Notes: a model not told the origin generated them from the letters alone. DNA of 64,000 nucleotides from Oceanobacter antarcticus (GCF_044962685.1 NZ_JBBKTX010000002.1:62001-126000), one strand, 5' to 3'; counted from the first letter of the stretch, positions 8,309 through 17,287 are shown. Made by a program: numbers and translations.

Positions 8309-10792
8309 ATGGATAAGCTTCCCCATATCGTTCTACCTGATCAGCCTGAAACCCGCCCTTATACCAGTACCTCTTCTGCTGTCATCCCAAAGACCGTCAT
8401 TCCCAGAAACCGAGCCCAGCATGGCCAATATTTGCAAGGCCAATTCAAAAAGGCGTGGGATGAATCCCAGAGCAGTCAGCTTGCTTTGGTGGGAACGCGC
8501 AATGGCGTGTATCTAGAGTTTGTCAGTGACCCAGATGCGGAGTTAGTGACCAAAAGTCTTGAGGATATGCGATCCAAAGAAATCAGATTGCTGAATGTAC
8601 GCAAAGAGAAAAATGCGTCCGGTCAATTAGTCACGTTAGCAACTGTATATGTATCCAATCAGAAGAGAAAATATTTTGCCAAGAAATTGGAAGAATACCT
8701 GAGCCAGAATACCGATAAAGGAAATCCTAAACATCAGGATTTGGTGGCAAGCATATCGGATATCAGAAACGCCCTGTTAGTTGACTCGTTTTGGACAGAT
8801 ACCAATGCTCCAAAACCTGGGTCGGATAAAAAATGGGTTGAGGTATGGCTGCGAGGGGATTCTGATGAAGACGTAAAAGCCTTTGATAGGTTGCTTGCGC
8901 AGCTAAAGCTGGAAGCACGTCAAGGAGTTATAAAGTTCCCCGAACGGATGGTTAAGGTTGTTTTCGCCAGTTCCGCTGACCTGGAAAAGCTGACGCAGGC
9001 AAGCGACTTGATTGCGGAATACCGCCTGGCGAAAACGACCACTGCATTTTTTATGGAAATGGATGCAAAAGAGCAAGCTGATTGGGTCGATAACTTGCTG
9101 AATCGGATTGATCAACCCGAGAATCCAGTGTCATCGGTGTGTATTCTTGATACGGGTGTCAATAATGGGCACCCCTTGATTCAACCGTTTTTGTCTGTTG
9201 ACGACTGCCAATCCGTTGACCCTTCTTGGGGTGCGCATGACCATGATCGTCATGGTACTCTCATGGCAGGAACCGCATTGTATGGGGATTTAACGTCATT
9301 GCTGGAAAGCAGCGATCCTGTTTCGGTTACTCATGTTTTGGAGTCGGTGAAAATCTTGCCGCATGATGGAGAAAACGAACCCGACCTCTGGGGATATATT
9401 ACTGCTCAAGGCGTTAGCAGAGCTGAAATACAATCGCCAGACAGAAAACGGGCATACTGCATGGCCGTCACTGCGACGGATACTCGTGATCGAGGGCGTC
9501 CCAGCTCCTGGTCTGCGGAAATCGATCAGTTAGCCGCGACATGGGATGAGCAACGGCTATTTATCATCAGTGGCGGTAATTCCCTTCATACGATGGAAGT
9601 TAAAGAGGCTGCGCAACAATACCCTGATATTCAGGTGACAGAGTCAGTTCATGACCCAGCTCAGTCATGGAATGCACTGACAGTTGGTGCAATGACCAAT
9701 CTGGTCGATATCGTGGACTCGAATCTAGCATCGTACAAGCCTGTAGCAGAGGCACAAACACTATCGCCATTTTCTACAACATCGAGTACTTGGGAAGAAA
9801 ATAAATGGCCGATTAAACCTGAGTTGGTATTAGAGGGTGGCAATTTAGCAATAGACAATTCGGGATTTGCTACTGAGTGCGATGATCTTTCAATTCTTTC
9901 CACTACCTATCGACCAGATGCGCAAGGTTACTTTTACCCATTTAATATGACGAGTGCTGCCACAGCCCAGCTGGCGAGAATGGCGGGAGTCATCAGGGCT
10001 GAGTACCCTGACTATTGGGAAGAAACCATTCGTGCATTGCTGGTGCACTCAGCCAGCTGGCCGGAACCGCTTAAAAAACAGTTCATGGCTACAGACAAAA
10101 AGAGTGAGTATAAAAACTTACTTAAGATTTGCGGTTATGGAGTACCCAGTCTCGACAGAGCACTCTACAGTGCCAGAAATGCATTAACGCTGATTGCCCA
10201 AGCAGAGCTCCAGCCATACGATAAAAAATCTGGTGGTGGCATGCGCACTCACGATATGCATTTTTATGATCTTCCCTGGCCAGTGGAAGTGTTGCAGGCG
10301 CTTCCTGACGATGTACAGGTAAAAATGAAAGTCACGCTGTCATATTTTATTGAACCGGGGCCTGGTGAGATTGGCTGGAAAGATCGTTATCGTTATGCCT
10401 CTCATGCGTTGCGATTTGATATCAATAATCCAGGTGAATCCAAAGAGGAATTTATCAAGCGGATAAACAAGGCTGCCAGGGAAGAAGATGAGCAGCTGAC
10501 GAGCACACAATCAGCTTCTGGGCATTGGTTGCTTGGTTCAACAGCCAGAGATCGGGGGTCTATTCATTCAGATACATGGACCGGCACATCTGCAGAATTA
10601 GCGACGTCCAATTTTATCTCTGTTATGCCTAAAATTGGTTGGTGGAGAGAACGCTCTCACCTAGGCTGTTGGAATCGGAAAACTCGTTATAGCTTAGTAG
10701 TTTCTATTGAAACAGAAAGCGCGCAAGCTGACGTTTATACTCCTATTGTTACTAAACTCAAATTGCCTATTTCAATTGAAATTCAATCTTAA
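8309..10792 (+). CDS. ietS: subtilisin-like serine protease of an IetAS-type pair
   Basis: 827 aa. S8-family catalytic triad in order: Asp281 in ILDTGVNNGHPL, His315 in DRHGTLMAGT and Ser549 in MTSAATAQLARMAG. The oxyanion Asn lies in IISGGNS. No signal peptide, so it acts in the cytoplasm. The about 270-residue N-terminal region may be an inhibitory or sensing domain, and the about 200 C-terminal residues form a beta-rich region. It is in one operon with the AAA ATPase 31 bp upstream. Family knowledge: toxin-like protease released when the system is triggered. No disrupted residues are seen. Confidence 0.8.
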   Translation: MDKLPHIVLPDQPETRPYTSTSSAVIPKTVIPRNRAQHGQYLQGQFKKAWDESQSSQLALVGTRNGVYLEFVSDPDAELVTKSLEDMRSKEIRLLNVRKEKNASGQLVTLATVYVSNQKRKYFAKKLEEYLSQNTDKGNPKHQDLVASISDIRNALLVDSFWTDTNAPKPGSDKKWVEVWLRGDSDEDVKAFDRLLAQLKLEARQGVIKFPERMVKVVFASSADLEKLTQASDLIAEYRLAKTTTAFFMEMDAKEQADWVDNLLNRIDQPENPVSSVCILDTGVNNGHPLIQPFLSVDDCQSVDPSWGAHDHDRHGTLMAGTALYGDLTSLLESSDPVSVTHVLESVKILPHDGENEPDLWGYITAQGVSRAEIQSPDRKRAYCMAVTATDTRDRGRPSSWSAEIDQLAATWDEQRLFIISGGNSLHTMEVKEAAQQYPDIQVTESVHDPAQSWNALTVGAMTNLVDIVDSNLASYKPVAEAQTLSPFSTTSSTWEENKWPIKPELVLEGGNLAIDNSGFATECDDLSILSTTYRPDAQGYFYPFNMTSAATAQLARMAGVIRAEYPDYWEETIRALLVHSASWPEPLKKQFMATDKKSEYKNLLKICGYGVPSLDRALYSARNALTLIAQAELQPYDKKSGGGMRTHDMHFYDLPWPVEVLQALPDDVQVKMKVTLSYFIEPGPGEIGWKDRYRYASHALRFDINNPGESKEEFIKRINKAAREEDEQLTSTQSASGHWLLGSTARDRGSIHSDTWTGTSAELATSNFISVMPKIGWWRERSHLGCWNRKTRYSLVVSIETESAQADVYTPIVTKLKLPISIEIQS

Positions 10793-10891
10793 GATTGAAA
10801 TGGTGTTCAGATTATAAAAACACAGGTATCAATATTTGTTGATACAAAGCTGCTTTACTTTCCCACCTCAACTAAACAGCCCGTTCACAAT

Positions 10892-10922
10892 GCCTCACTT
10901 CAGTCACTGAGTGAGGCTTTCT
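10892..10922 (+). terminator. hairpin before the coupling-protein unit (terminator/attenuator)
   Basis: GCCTCACT (10892-10899) pairs with AGTGAGGC (10910-10917), followed by TTTCTT. It would stop transcription coming from ietAS. The 3' arm contains the GAGG that is the only Shine-Dalgarno for the ATG at 10924, so the structure may also gate translation. Confidence 0.6.
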
Positions 10923-10923
10923 T

Positions 10924-11214
10924 ATGCAACCCCAACAAAAACCAACGGCGCTGGAGCGCGCCATCAGCGGCTTTTCGGCCACTGTCGCTATCTTAGGCGC
11001 TGTGCTGTTACTGCCGGTTCTTGCCCAATATATCCGTCCGTTTGCGTTCGATTTTCTACGGCCTGATCTTGGTACAGAGCTGGCGCAATTCGGCTCTTGG
11101 GCCGTTATCCTGTTGATTTCCGTCAGTGTGTTTTTCGGCGCGTCGGCGCTGCTTCAGGTGCTGATCATGATGCTGTTCCGGCGCGGACATCACCATAACC
11201 GGGGGCCGTTCTGA
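10924..11214 (+). CDS. small two-helix membrane protein, membrane half of a split coupling protein
   Basis: 96 aa with two hydrophobic segments (about 15-36 and 58-84), separated by a short polar stretch and ending with a basic RRGHHHNRGPF. Its TGA overlaps the next ATG by one base. Type IV coupling proteins of the VirD4/TraG family normally start with two such helices and a short periplasmic loop; the ATPase encoded next lacks them. I infer this gene supplies the membrane anchor. The ribosome-binding site lies in the hairpin just upstream. Confidence 0.6.
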   Translation: MQPQQKPTALERAISGFSATVAILGAVLLLPVLAQYIRPFAFDFLRPDLGTELAQFGSWAVILLISVSVFFGASALLQVLIMMLFRRGHHHNRGPF

Positions 11215-12833
11215 TGATCACAGAAGCACATTATCGCCAGTATCTCTACGGCTCTGCCCGACTGGGCACAATGAGGGACGCGCAGTACCTGACCGTAGGT
11301 GGCGGCCCGATTGGTGTGTTGGGGAATACCGTTCTCCGGCGACGGCTGGATGAGCCCACGCTGATTATCGGTGGGGCGGGGTCGGGCAAAGGGGCATCGC
11401 TGGGGTTGTATCAGCCGGTGCATCCCTCCACCGGCAGTTTTCTGCTGCTGGATATGGGCGGCCAGTATATGAGCACGACTTGGCACTATAACCTCGCTAT
11501 GCAGCGCGAGGCTTATGCCCTGAATGTTGAGGGGGCAAGCGCCTACCCGGACATCAATCACAAGCTCAACCTCTGGGGCATCTTAAAACCTGACGATCCC
11601 TTGCTGCTGGACAATGCCCGGCGGATTGCGGCAATGGCCATTCGCAATGACAGCAAAGGCGATAATGCCTGGGTGGATAAAGGCGCGATGCGCTGGCTGG
11701 GCCGTATCCTGGCAGGACTGGTGCTGACCGAAGGACGCGTGACCCCCGCCCGGCTGTGGGCACATCTCAATCAGCTGGAAGTGGATAACGAGTATTTCAA
11801 AGCCTGGAGCCAACAGCTTGAGCCGTTCGGCGGCGATCTGTACAGCACTCTGGTCGAGATCTACAGCAAAAAGCACGGCTCAGAAAAAGAGTACGGCGCG
11901 ATCATGGGCAAACTGCGCGATGATCTGGATTGGCTGTCCTCACCAGTAGTGGCAGAGTCGGTCAGTGGTGATGAGGATTATCTGGCCTATCTGACTGACC
12001 CGCGTAAAAAAGTCGGCATCTATTATGTGCTCAAAGGTGGTAGCGGCAAATTTATGGAAAGCCTGACGCGCATGGTGGTCGGGATTGCCAAACTGCACTG
12101 TATGCGCATGGTGAGAGGTGTACGCCCGCTGTTCTTTCTGGAAGAGGCTGCGACTTGCGGACGCGCGGACTTTATCAAAGAGCTGGTGAGTGAGTGTCGT
12201 AAGTACATTGATGTGGTGCTGGTCTATCAAAGCCAGGGGCAATTGGTGCTGTTGTTTGGTCAGGCCGGTGCACAGGAAATTCAGGAAAGCTGCGGTATGC
12301 AGATCATACTGGGCGGCGGTATCCGCGATATTGAAAGTGCCCGCCGTTATGCCGATATGGTCGGCAAGATGACCTTAGAGATGGATGATCCAATGGCGCA
12401 GGCCGAGCGTGCTTATCTGGCGGAAAGTGCACGCTATAACGCCCTGTGGCAAGGCGGGAATCCTCTGGATGCGGAGCGGGAATTTCAGCATCAGCAGGCG
12501 CAGAGTGAGCGCCGCCGCCAGACCGGGCGCTACGCCATCGACCCGGCAGAGATCATGCGCCTTAATCAACAGGTACTGATCTTTACCCCGGGTGCGGGCG
12601 TACCGCCCATTCTGGCGAACAAGCTGCCGCCGTACTGGAAAAACCCGGCCATGGCAGGGCGCTACGGCCCTGATCCTCTGTTCCCGCCACTGGATCGCGT
12701 CACGGTACAACACGCGTTCTGGGGCGCGAGACAAAAGCGGTTTATCCGCAAGCCTGTACCACAGAATCTGGCGCATTGGCCCAATCACATCAATGGCGAA
12801 ATCGCCTATGTCGAAGGTTATAAGACGTGGTGA
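11214..12833 (+). CDS. TraG/VirD4-like type IV coupling ATPase
   Basis: 539 aa. Walker A GGAGSGKGAS at 53-62 and Walker B-like RPLFFLEEAATCG at about 300-312, followed by VVLVYQSQGQL and ILGGGI, as in the VirD4/TraG family (TraM recognition region). The protein couples relaxosome DNA to the secretion channel. It is shorter than the usual 600-700 aa and begins directly with the soluble domain, without N-terminal membrane helices. Translation is coupled to the 96-aa membrane protein. Its likely partner is the relaxase at 33-34 kb. Confidence 0.78.
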   Translation: MITEAHYRQYLYGSARLGTMRDAQYLTVGGGPIGVLGNTVLRRRLDEPTLIIGGAGSGKGASLGLYQPVHPSTGSFLLLDMGGQYMSTTWHYNLAMQREAYALNVEGASAYPDINHKLNLWGILKPDDPLLLDNARRIAAMAIRNDSKGDNAWVDKGAMRWLGRILAGLVLTEGRVTPARLWAHLNQLEVDNEYFKAWSQQLEPFGGDLYSTLVEIYSKKHGSEKEYGAIMGKLRDDLDWLSSPVVAESVSGDEDYLAYLTDPRKKVGIYYVLKGGSGKFMESLTRMVVGIAKLHCMRMVRGVRPLFFLEEAATCGRADFIKELVSECRKYIDVVLVYQSQGQLVLLFGQAGAQEIQESCGMQIILGGGIRDIESARRYADMVGKMTLEMDDPMAQAERAYLAESARYNALWQGGNPLDAEREFQHQQAQSERRRQTGRYAIDPAEIMRLNQQVLIFTPGAGVPPILANKLPPYWKNPAMAGRYGPDPLFPPLDRVTVQHAFWGARQKRFIRKPVPQNLAHWPNHINGEIAYVEGYKTW

Positions 12834-12903
12834 GTTTCCCACGTCACGTAAAAGACACGCGCACAATACCACCTCACCCCATGGTTAACCGGAGGACACC
12901 CCC

Positions 12904-13230
12904 ATGAGTGATGACAAGAAATACCCCTCGCACCGGATCAGCTTCAGTGAAATCCGCGCCGATCAGTACGGCGAAGAAAAACTCGGCAAGCCGGTTGAAA
13001 TCGCCAGTATATGGCCACGCAGTAACGGCAAGAAAGGCGGCCTGATTGAATGGCATATTGATCCTAAAAACTTGGGCGAAGGCGTGTACTACCACTTTGA
13101 GAATGAACGCGGCCAGCAACGTGAGGATCACGCAAAAGGACAGGGCAAGGATCAGGAGAAAGACGCTTTCGCTCAGGCTGAAAACCGCAAGCGGGAACGC
13201 GATGATCGTGGTAGCGGACGAGAACGCTAA
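12904..13230 (+). CDS. small hydrophilic transfer-associated protein
   Basis: 108 aa. Not recognised by name. The N-terminal 70 residues are folded-looking (PVEIASIWPRSNGKKGGLIE, then HFENERG), and the C-terminal 40 are highly charged and Lys/Asp/Arg-rich, probably disordered. A GGAGG site lies 8 bases before the ATG. It follows the coupling ATPase on the same strand and resembles the single-domain proteins often encoded beside it in integrative elements. Its stop overlaps, tail to tail, the stop of the leftward gene at 13227. Confidence 0.6.
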   Translation: MSDDKKYPSHRISFSEIRADQYGEEKLGKPVEIASIWPRSNGKKGGLIEWHIDPKNLGEGVYYHFENERGQQREDHAKGQGKDQEKDAFAQAENRKRERDDRGSGRER

Positions 13231-13634
13231 GTCCTGGCCTGTTCGTAAAAGTGCGCGAACCAAGGCTCAATATTATCGTTGGCCAGCTGGTAGCGCACTT
13301 GCAGATAACTGCGGTAATTGCGGTAGATGTAATACATGAACAGCTCACGAAAGGCGGTCTCATGCTCCCAGTCTTCCTGAATCACGCTTTGCTCACTGAG
13401 CTGCAGAATATAGCTCAGGATCTCATCCAGACTGGGCGTATCCACCACCAGAAGCGTATACAGCTCCTGCCAGTAGCGCGGCGGGAGTGATAACAGGCGA
13501 GCCACGCCATCGGGGCATTCCAGAATACGGGATTCCATATCCCCACCGGCTGCCTCTCGAAGATCATGAATACTGCGCATACCACCAGTATGCGCCATCC
13601 GTGTTGGATAAAGCAAAATAATCCCATAACCCAT
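13227..13634 (-). CDS. hypothetical protein encoded against the transfer cluster
   Basis: 135 aa. Not recognised. Helical, acidic middle (TPSLDEILSYILQLSEQ) and aromatic C-terminal half (LFMYYIYRNYRSYLQVRYQL). The ATG at 13634 has AAGGGT 7 bases upstream; the longer frame to 13703 has none. It is the only minus-strand gene inside the plus-strand transfer cluster. Its start region is divergent from, and only 22 bp away from, the next gene's ATG, so the two promoters must overlap the opposite genes. Confidence 0.55.
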   Translation of the reverse strand: MGYGIILLYPTRMAHTGGMRSIHDLREAAGGDMESRILECPDGVARLLSLPPRYWQELYTLLVVDTPSLDEILSYILQLSEQSVIQEDWEHETAFRELFMYYIYRNYRSYLQVRYQLANDNIEPWFAHFYEQART

Positions 13635-13656
13635 TGATACCCTTGAGGTAATTCCT

Positions 13657-13965
13657 ATGGAAGAACGGAAAGGAGAGGCAAAAAATGCCTTCACGCGCGC
13701 CACGAGCGCGCAATCTTACACAGCGGAACAGACAAAAAGCCCCGTACCGGAGATGATCAAGCAGGATGAACCTGTTCCACAGCCAACCCCGCCAGGACTG
13801 GGGCAGGATCTCGACAGGCAACGGTTCAATCAGCGCTGGCAAGCGCAAAAAGAACAATCCAAAGCGCTTGATCCGTTTGAAGCGATTGAGGCTAAAAAGC
13901 AAGGATTAACCCAAACCTTTAATGGTGAAGTTAAACAGCGCTCATCCGGTCGGGAGCGCGAATAA
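13657..13965 (+). CDS. small charged protein, 102 aa
   Basis: Hydrophilic and proline/glutamine-rich (SPVPEMIKQDEPVPQPTPPG), with a helical C-terminus (RFNQRWQAQKEQSKALDPFE). Probably largely disordered. TTGAGGTAATTCCT precedes the ATG. It overlaps the next gene by one base (TAATG), so the two are co-translated. Its C-terminal DPFEA motif recurs as DPFKAAEQK in the neighbour at 13965, hinting that the two proteins share a short interaction peptide. No family recognised. Confidence 0.55.
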   Translation: MEERKGEAKNAFTRATSAQSYTAEQTKSPVPEMIKQDEPVPQPTPPGLGQDLDRQRFNQRWQAQKEQSKALDPFEAIEAKKQGLTQTFNGEVKQRSSGRERE

Positions 13966-14351
13966 TGGGGCGGGAAGTGCGCTACGTTCCCGTCGGCTGG
14001 CAGCATCCACAACGCGATGGGGTCTACACACCGCTCAGCCGTCTGGAGATACCCGCCTGTCAGGATGCTATTGCCCACCTGCAGATGTATGAAACCGACA
14101 GCAAAGGCACACCGATCTCACCGGTGATGCAGCATCCACAGATACTGGCGCGCTGGCTGGTAGATAACAACGTACCGGCCTATGGCAAGCAGACCACCAG
14201 TTACGAAGCCTGGCTGCTGGTCTGTCAGGGCAAAGCCATCATCCCCAATTACACCCAAACGGATATCATGGCGGATAAGGCTCAAACGCACGATCCGTTT
14301 AAAGCCGCCGAGCAGAAGCAACACAACAGAAAGCAAGAGATAGAACGGTAA
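13965..14351 (+). CDS. hypothetical transfer-cluster protein, 128 aa
   Basis: Compact N-terminal about 100 residues (VRYVPVGWQHPQRDGVYTPL, then HPQILARWLVDNNVPAYG), followed by a charged tail (DPFKAAEQKQHNRKQEIER). Not recognised. Last gene of the plus-strand transfer cluster, immediately followed by a strong terminator. It is translationally coupled to the 102-aa gene. Confidence 0.58.
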   Translation: MGREVRYVPVGWQHPQRDGVYTPLSRLEIPACQDAIAHLQMYETDSKGTPISPVMQHPQILARWLVDNNVPAYGKQTTSYEAWLLVCQGKAIIPNYTQTDIMADKAQTHDPFKAAEQKQHNRKQEIER

Positions 14352-14377
14352 AGCCCCGATTTCGGGGCTTGTTTTTG
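14351..14377 (+). terminator. rho-independent terminator of the transfer cluster
   Basis: AGCCCCGA (14352-14359) and TCGGGGCT (14362-14369) form an 8-bp stem with a two-base loop, followed by TGTTTTTG. It begins at the last base of the 13965-14351 gene. Confidence 0.85.
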
Positions 14378-14395
14378 ATCTCAAAAATTGAATGT

Positions 14396-15688
14396 TTATG
14401 ATGCAACCGGAATGACAGAGCGCGGGTTAATCAGCAGAGTATAGGGTGATGGGTTACCACTGTTGATCACCTTTGTAACGTCTGCCCCTCCATTGCCCGA
14501 AGCGGCTGGCAGGGTATAGCGGGCCAGATAGGTCTGACCAGACACGGAGATACGGATATCAAACGGAATTCCTTTTGCCCGCTTACCTGCATAATGGTTG
14601 ACTGCAATGGTCAGCGCATTGAGATCAACGGGTACATTCAACGCCACGGTTTCAAACCCGTTCAAACTAAGGCTGGCGGCATCAGTGTAGTCTTTGTATA
14701 GCATCCCTTCAGCCGTCTTGACGTTACGGAAGCTGATCACCTCCCCAGCGTCAGAAGGTCTTACGTGCAAATCCAGATCACAGGCGCAGCGCCAGCGGAT
14801 ATCAATTTCTACATCCTGCGCCCTTGCCAGCTCGTGATTAGACATCGGCTGGGTGGTCACAGGACGTTCAAATAGAGACTGGCGCAATACAGTCGGGCGC
14901 AGATAAAAGATCTCCAGCTTGTCAGAGGTCACACCGTCAAAGTTACTTTTAGGGGCTGGTAAGGCTAAGGCATTCTCCTCAATGTTTCTTAACAGCGTAC
15001 TCAGATCATTGGCCCAACTGTTCAGTGTGCCGCCTTGACGGCTAATGAAGAGTTGCCAGAAGCGTTTCACATATACATCGTGAGGAGTGCCTTCCATGAA
15101 GGCACTGTCACCGAAGCCAATATGCACCTTCATGCCTGCCAGAGCATTCTCAGCCGTTGCTGAAAACGGTGAAAGATGACGCGGCGCTTTCAGATACGAG
15201 TCCGATGGAAAGTGCCCTTCACGCATGGACAACAGTGGATTGGCGGGGTTGTGATACAACACCGAACCCAGGATGAGAACATCTATTGGGTTGCCGCGGC
15301 TGATGTTTTCTCCGATATAGCGCAGCACATTCGGCAGTGAACTGGCAGGTGCATCCACTGCATGTGATTTTTTGGCAAAAGTCATCAAACGATTTGCCAA
15401 GGCTTTGTTATACGCGAAGCGAGCCTTTAGTTGACGTGGATCATTAAACGGTTCGACATCTGGGATCGTGAATACGCCCAACTGAACCAAGTCGTCTGCA
15501 TCCAGAAACGTTGCAGTATCACCGGGCTTCTGCTTGGTCAAAAAGGTGATGGCCTGTTTAACCTGATCTTCAACGACGGATGGACTGGTCTGGCGCGTTA
15601 GCGCGAACACATAGTCACGGGCGAAAACCGGTGCGCTCAGGCAGATGAACATAACAAAGACAGATAAGGCTTTCAGATAAGTAGTCAT
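14396..15688 (-). CDS. exported protein with vWA-like and DLDLHV-type domains
   Basis: 430 aa. Signal peptide with cleavage near FARDYV. The central region has a vWA-like beta-alpha pattern (NPIDVLILGSVLYH) and the C-terminal about 140 residues carry IRWRCACDLDLHVRPS, the DLDLHV pattern seen in secreted beta-sandwich domains. It is the last gene of a four-gene leftward operon (17287 to 14396), 12 bp after the membrane protein gene. Function unknown; the operon looks like a periplasm-facing accessory of the element. Confidence 0.6.
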   Translation of the reverse strand: MTTYLKALSVFVMFICLSAPVFARDYVFALTRQTSPSVVEDQVKQAITFLTKQKPGDTATFLDADDLVQLGVFTIPDVEPFNDPRQLKARFAYNKALANRLMTFAKKSHAVDAPASSLPNVLRYIGENISRGNPIDVLILGSVLYHNPANPLLSMREGHFPSDSYLKAPRHLSPFSATAENALAGMKVHIGFGDSAFMEGTPHDVYVKRFWQLFISRQGGTLNSWANDLSTLLRNIEENALALPAPKSNFDGVTSDKLEIFYLRPTVLRQSLFERPVTTQPMSNHELARAQDVEIDIRWRCACDLDLHVRPSDAGEVISFRNVKTAEGMLYKDYTDAASLSLNGFETVALNVPVDLNALTIAVNHYAGKRAKGIPFDIRISVSGQTYLARYTLPAASGNGGADVTKVINSGNPSPYTLLINPRSVIPVAS

Positions 15689-15700
15689 AGGAAATCTCCT

Positions 15701-16699
15701 TTAATCTTCGGTCAGATGGTTGAGATGGGATTCGTAGTTTGAGAGAAACAGAAACTCGCAAAGCTTTTCTTCAATAACGAACTGGCGTGACACTTCAATA
15801 GTTCTAATGCGCCCACGACATACCGATAGCTCAGTCAGGATCGCCTGCTGTTTCTGAAATATGGCTTCAAATGCCATCTCGTTTTTGATGATTTCCGGAC
15901 TGTCTGCATTACAGTCCGGCTCGTACTTGCGAACAATTTCATCCAGAGCCAGTCCGAGTGAGCTGGCAGTAAAAATTTCGAGCAGCAGCTGGCTTGCAAT
16001 CATGAAGCTGCTTTTTCCTGTGACCAACGACCCCCAATCAGAAAGTGACGAAGCAGAGCCGTAATTCTGTGCAAACAGAACGGCCCACCCTGCGGCCACA
16101 ACGCCCGTCGCGGCAAATACCGCGAAGGTGTATTTCCGGCGGGTGCTGTCGAGATCAAACAGCTGATTGATCCTTTCCAGTGCCAGTGATACCAGTGCAG
16201 GCACAGACGCCATGAGAACGGCAAGAGTCGGGTTGGTTAAAAAGGCGACATCGCCACTGCCCATGATCGCGGTATAGGCATTGGCAAAACCAATGCCCAG
16301 AGAAGTCAGTAATGCGACGATCAGGATAGGAATGCTCACTTTATCCTTGGTATGTAGCTGTCCCCAAAGGCTTGGTTGGTCAGAGCTGACTGTTTTGCGA
16401 TAACGAGACGTGCCGTCCTTGCGGGTACGGGCTTCATCAATCGGCTTATTTAAGGCCTCATATTCTTTCTCAAGCGCGGACTCCCGCATTTGTAGTTCGG
16501 TTAGTTCTTGTATGTGCTCCCTATCAAACTGAGTGCCTGCATGTTCACGGACGACCTGAATCGCAAGCTCTCTATCACCGCACATCCGCATCTTGTGGAT
16601 GAAGGGATCACCTTGGGTCTTGGAAGGCAGTGATGTTCCAACTTTGTTGGCCTGCACCAGCGATTGACCAACTTCTGGTTTCAATTTTCTACGAGACAT
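15701..16699 (-). CDS. inner-membrane protein with helical cytoplasmic ends
   Basis: 332 aa. Residues about 1-120 are polar and partly coiled coil (EHIQELTELQMRESALEKEY). Four hydrophobic segments follow between about 122 and 245 (SIPILIVALLTSLGIGFANA, LAVLMASVPALVSLAL, FAVFAATGVVAAGWAVLFA, SQLLLEIFTASSLGLAL). A polar helical C-terminus closes it. Not a recognised transporter. It overlaps the upstream small exported protein gene by 11 bp and so is co-translated with it. Possibly a membrane partner of the exported protein at 14396. Confidence 0.6.
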   Translation of the reverse strand: MSRRKLKPEVGQSLVQANKVGTSLPSKTQGDPFIHKMRMCGDRELAIQVVREHAGTQFDREHIQELTELQMRESALEKEYEALNKPIDEARTRKDGTSRYRKTVSSDQPSLWGQLHTKDKVSIPILIVALLTSLGIGFANAYTAIMGSGDVAFLTNPTLAVLMASVPALVSLALERINQLFDLDSTRRKYTFAVFAATGVVAAGWAVLFAQNYGSASSLSDWGSLVTGKSSFMIASQLLLEIFTASSLGLALDEIVRKYEPDCNADSPEIIKNEMAFEAIFQKQQAILTELSVCRGRIRTIEVSRQFVIEEKLCEFLFLSNYESHLNHLTED

Positions 16700-16901
16700 A
16701 AGAGATCTCCTCTGTGATGAAATGACGTGATTTCATCGCCACGTACAGATGTAGTGAACGAATAACAGTCCGCCTTTTAGCCTCAAACCCTACGCGAGGC
16801 TGAGAGATGTTCTGGGAAACTGGATGGGCGTTGAGGTAAACATCAGGAGCTGCGAATGCAGCCCCAGAAGCAAATAGCCCCAGATTACAGATGTGGGCCA
16901 T
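16689..16901 (-). CDS. small exported protein, 70 aa
   Basis: The N-terminus looks like a signal peptide (MAHICNLGLFASGAAFA, Ala-rich cleavage site). The mature part is about 50 residues and basic. The ATG at 16901 has GAGGAGG 7 bases upstream; the TTG at 16907 is too close. Its start shares a base with the upstream gene's stop (TAATG) and its end overlaps the next gene by 11 bp, an operon with tight coupling. Not recognised. Confidence 0.5.
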   Translation of the reverse strand: MAHICNLGLFASGAAFAAPDVYLNAHPVSQNISQPRVGFEAKRRTVIRSLHLYVAMKSRHFITEEISYVS

Positions 16902-17287
16902 TAGCAATCCTCCTCATCGATGTCTACATTCAGCTGGGTTTCACACCAATCCTTGACGAAAGCAGCGTAGATATCGTCCAGATGCTGAAGGCAGAGTGAA
17001 AGGTATTGGAGCAAGTCGTATTCACGGATGAAGGATTTGGGCGTTCCGTCATCGTTAGTACGGAGCATGTTCCGAATCGTCCTGGAGTCATCATCGGTCA
17101 TCTGATCCCAGTCAAGCACGAAGACACAGCCCATAGTTTCAGGCCGATGAATACGAGCCATCGTTTGTGTCATCAGTTCGGGGATCTCCCGACTGGAGCA
17201 CTCCTGACGCAGTAAGGACGCGTGGAGATAGCTATAGCAGTGACGATCTTTAAAAAAATTCATTGGAAGTACCTTTATGTTCTTCAT
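16901..17287 (-). CDS. hypothetical protein leading a four-gene operon
   Basis: 128 aa, soluble. Patterns: N-terminal FFKDRHCYSYLHASLLRQEC and C-terminal acidic ETQLNVDIDEEDC; four to six cysteines. ATG 17287 has AGGTGA 5 bases upstream, whereas the longer frame to 17353 starts with TTG and no site. First gene of the leftward operon ending at 14396. Not recognised. Confidence 0.55.
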   Translation of the reverse strand: MKNIKVLPMNFFKDRHCYSYLHASLLRQECSSREIPELMTQTMARIHRPETMGCVFVLDWDQMTDDDSRTIRNMLRTNDDGTPKSFIREYDLLQYLSLCLQHLDDIYAAFVKDWCETQLNVDIDEEDC

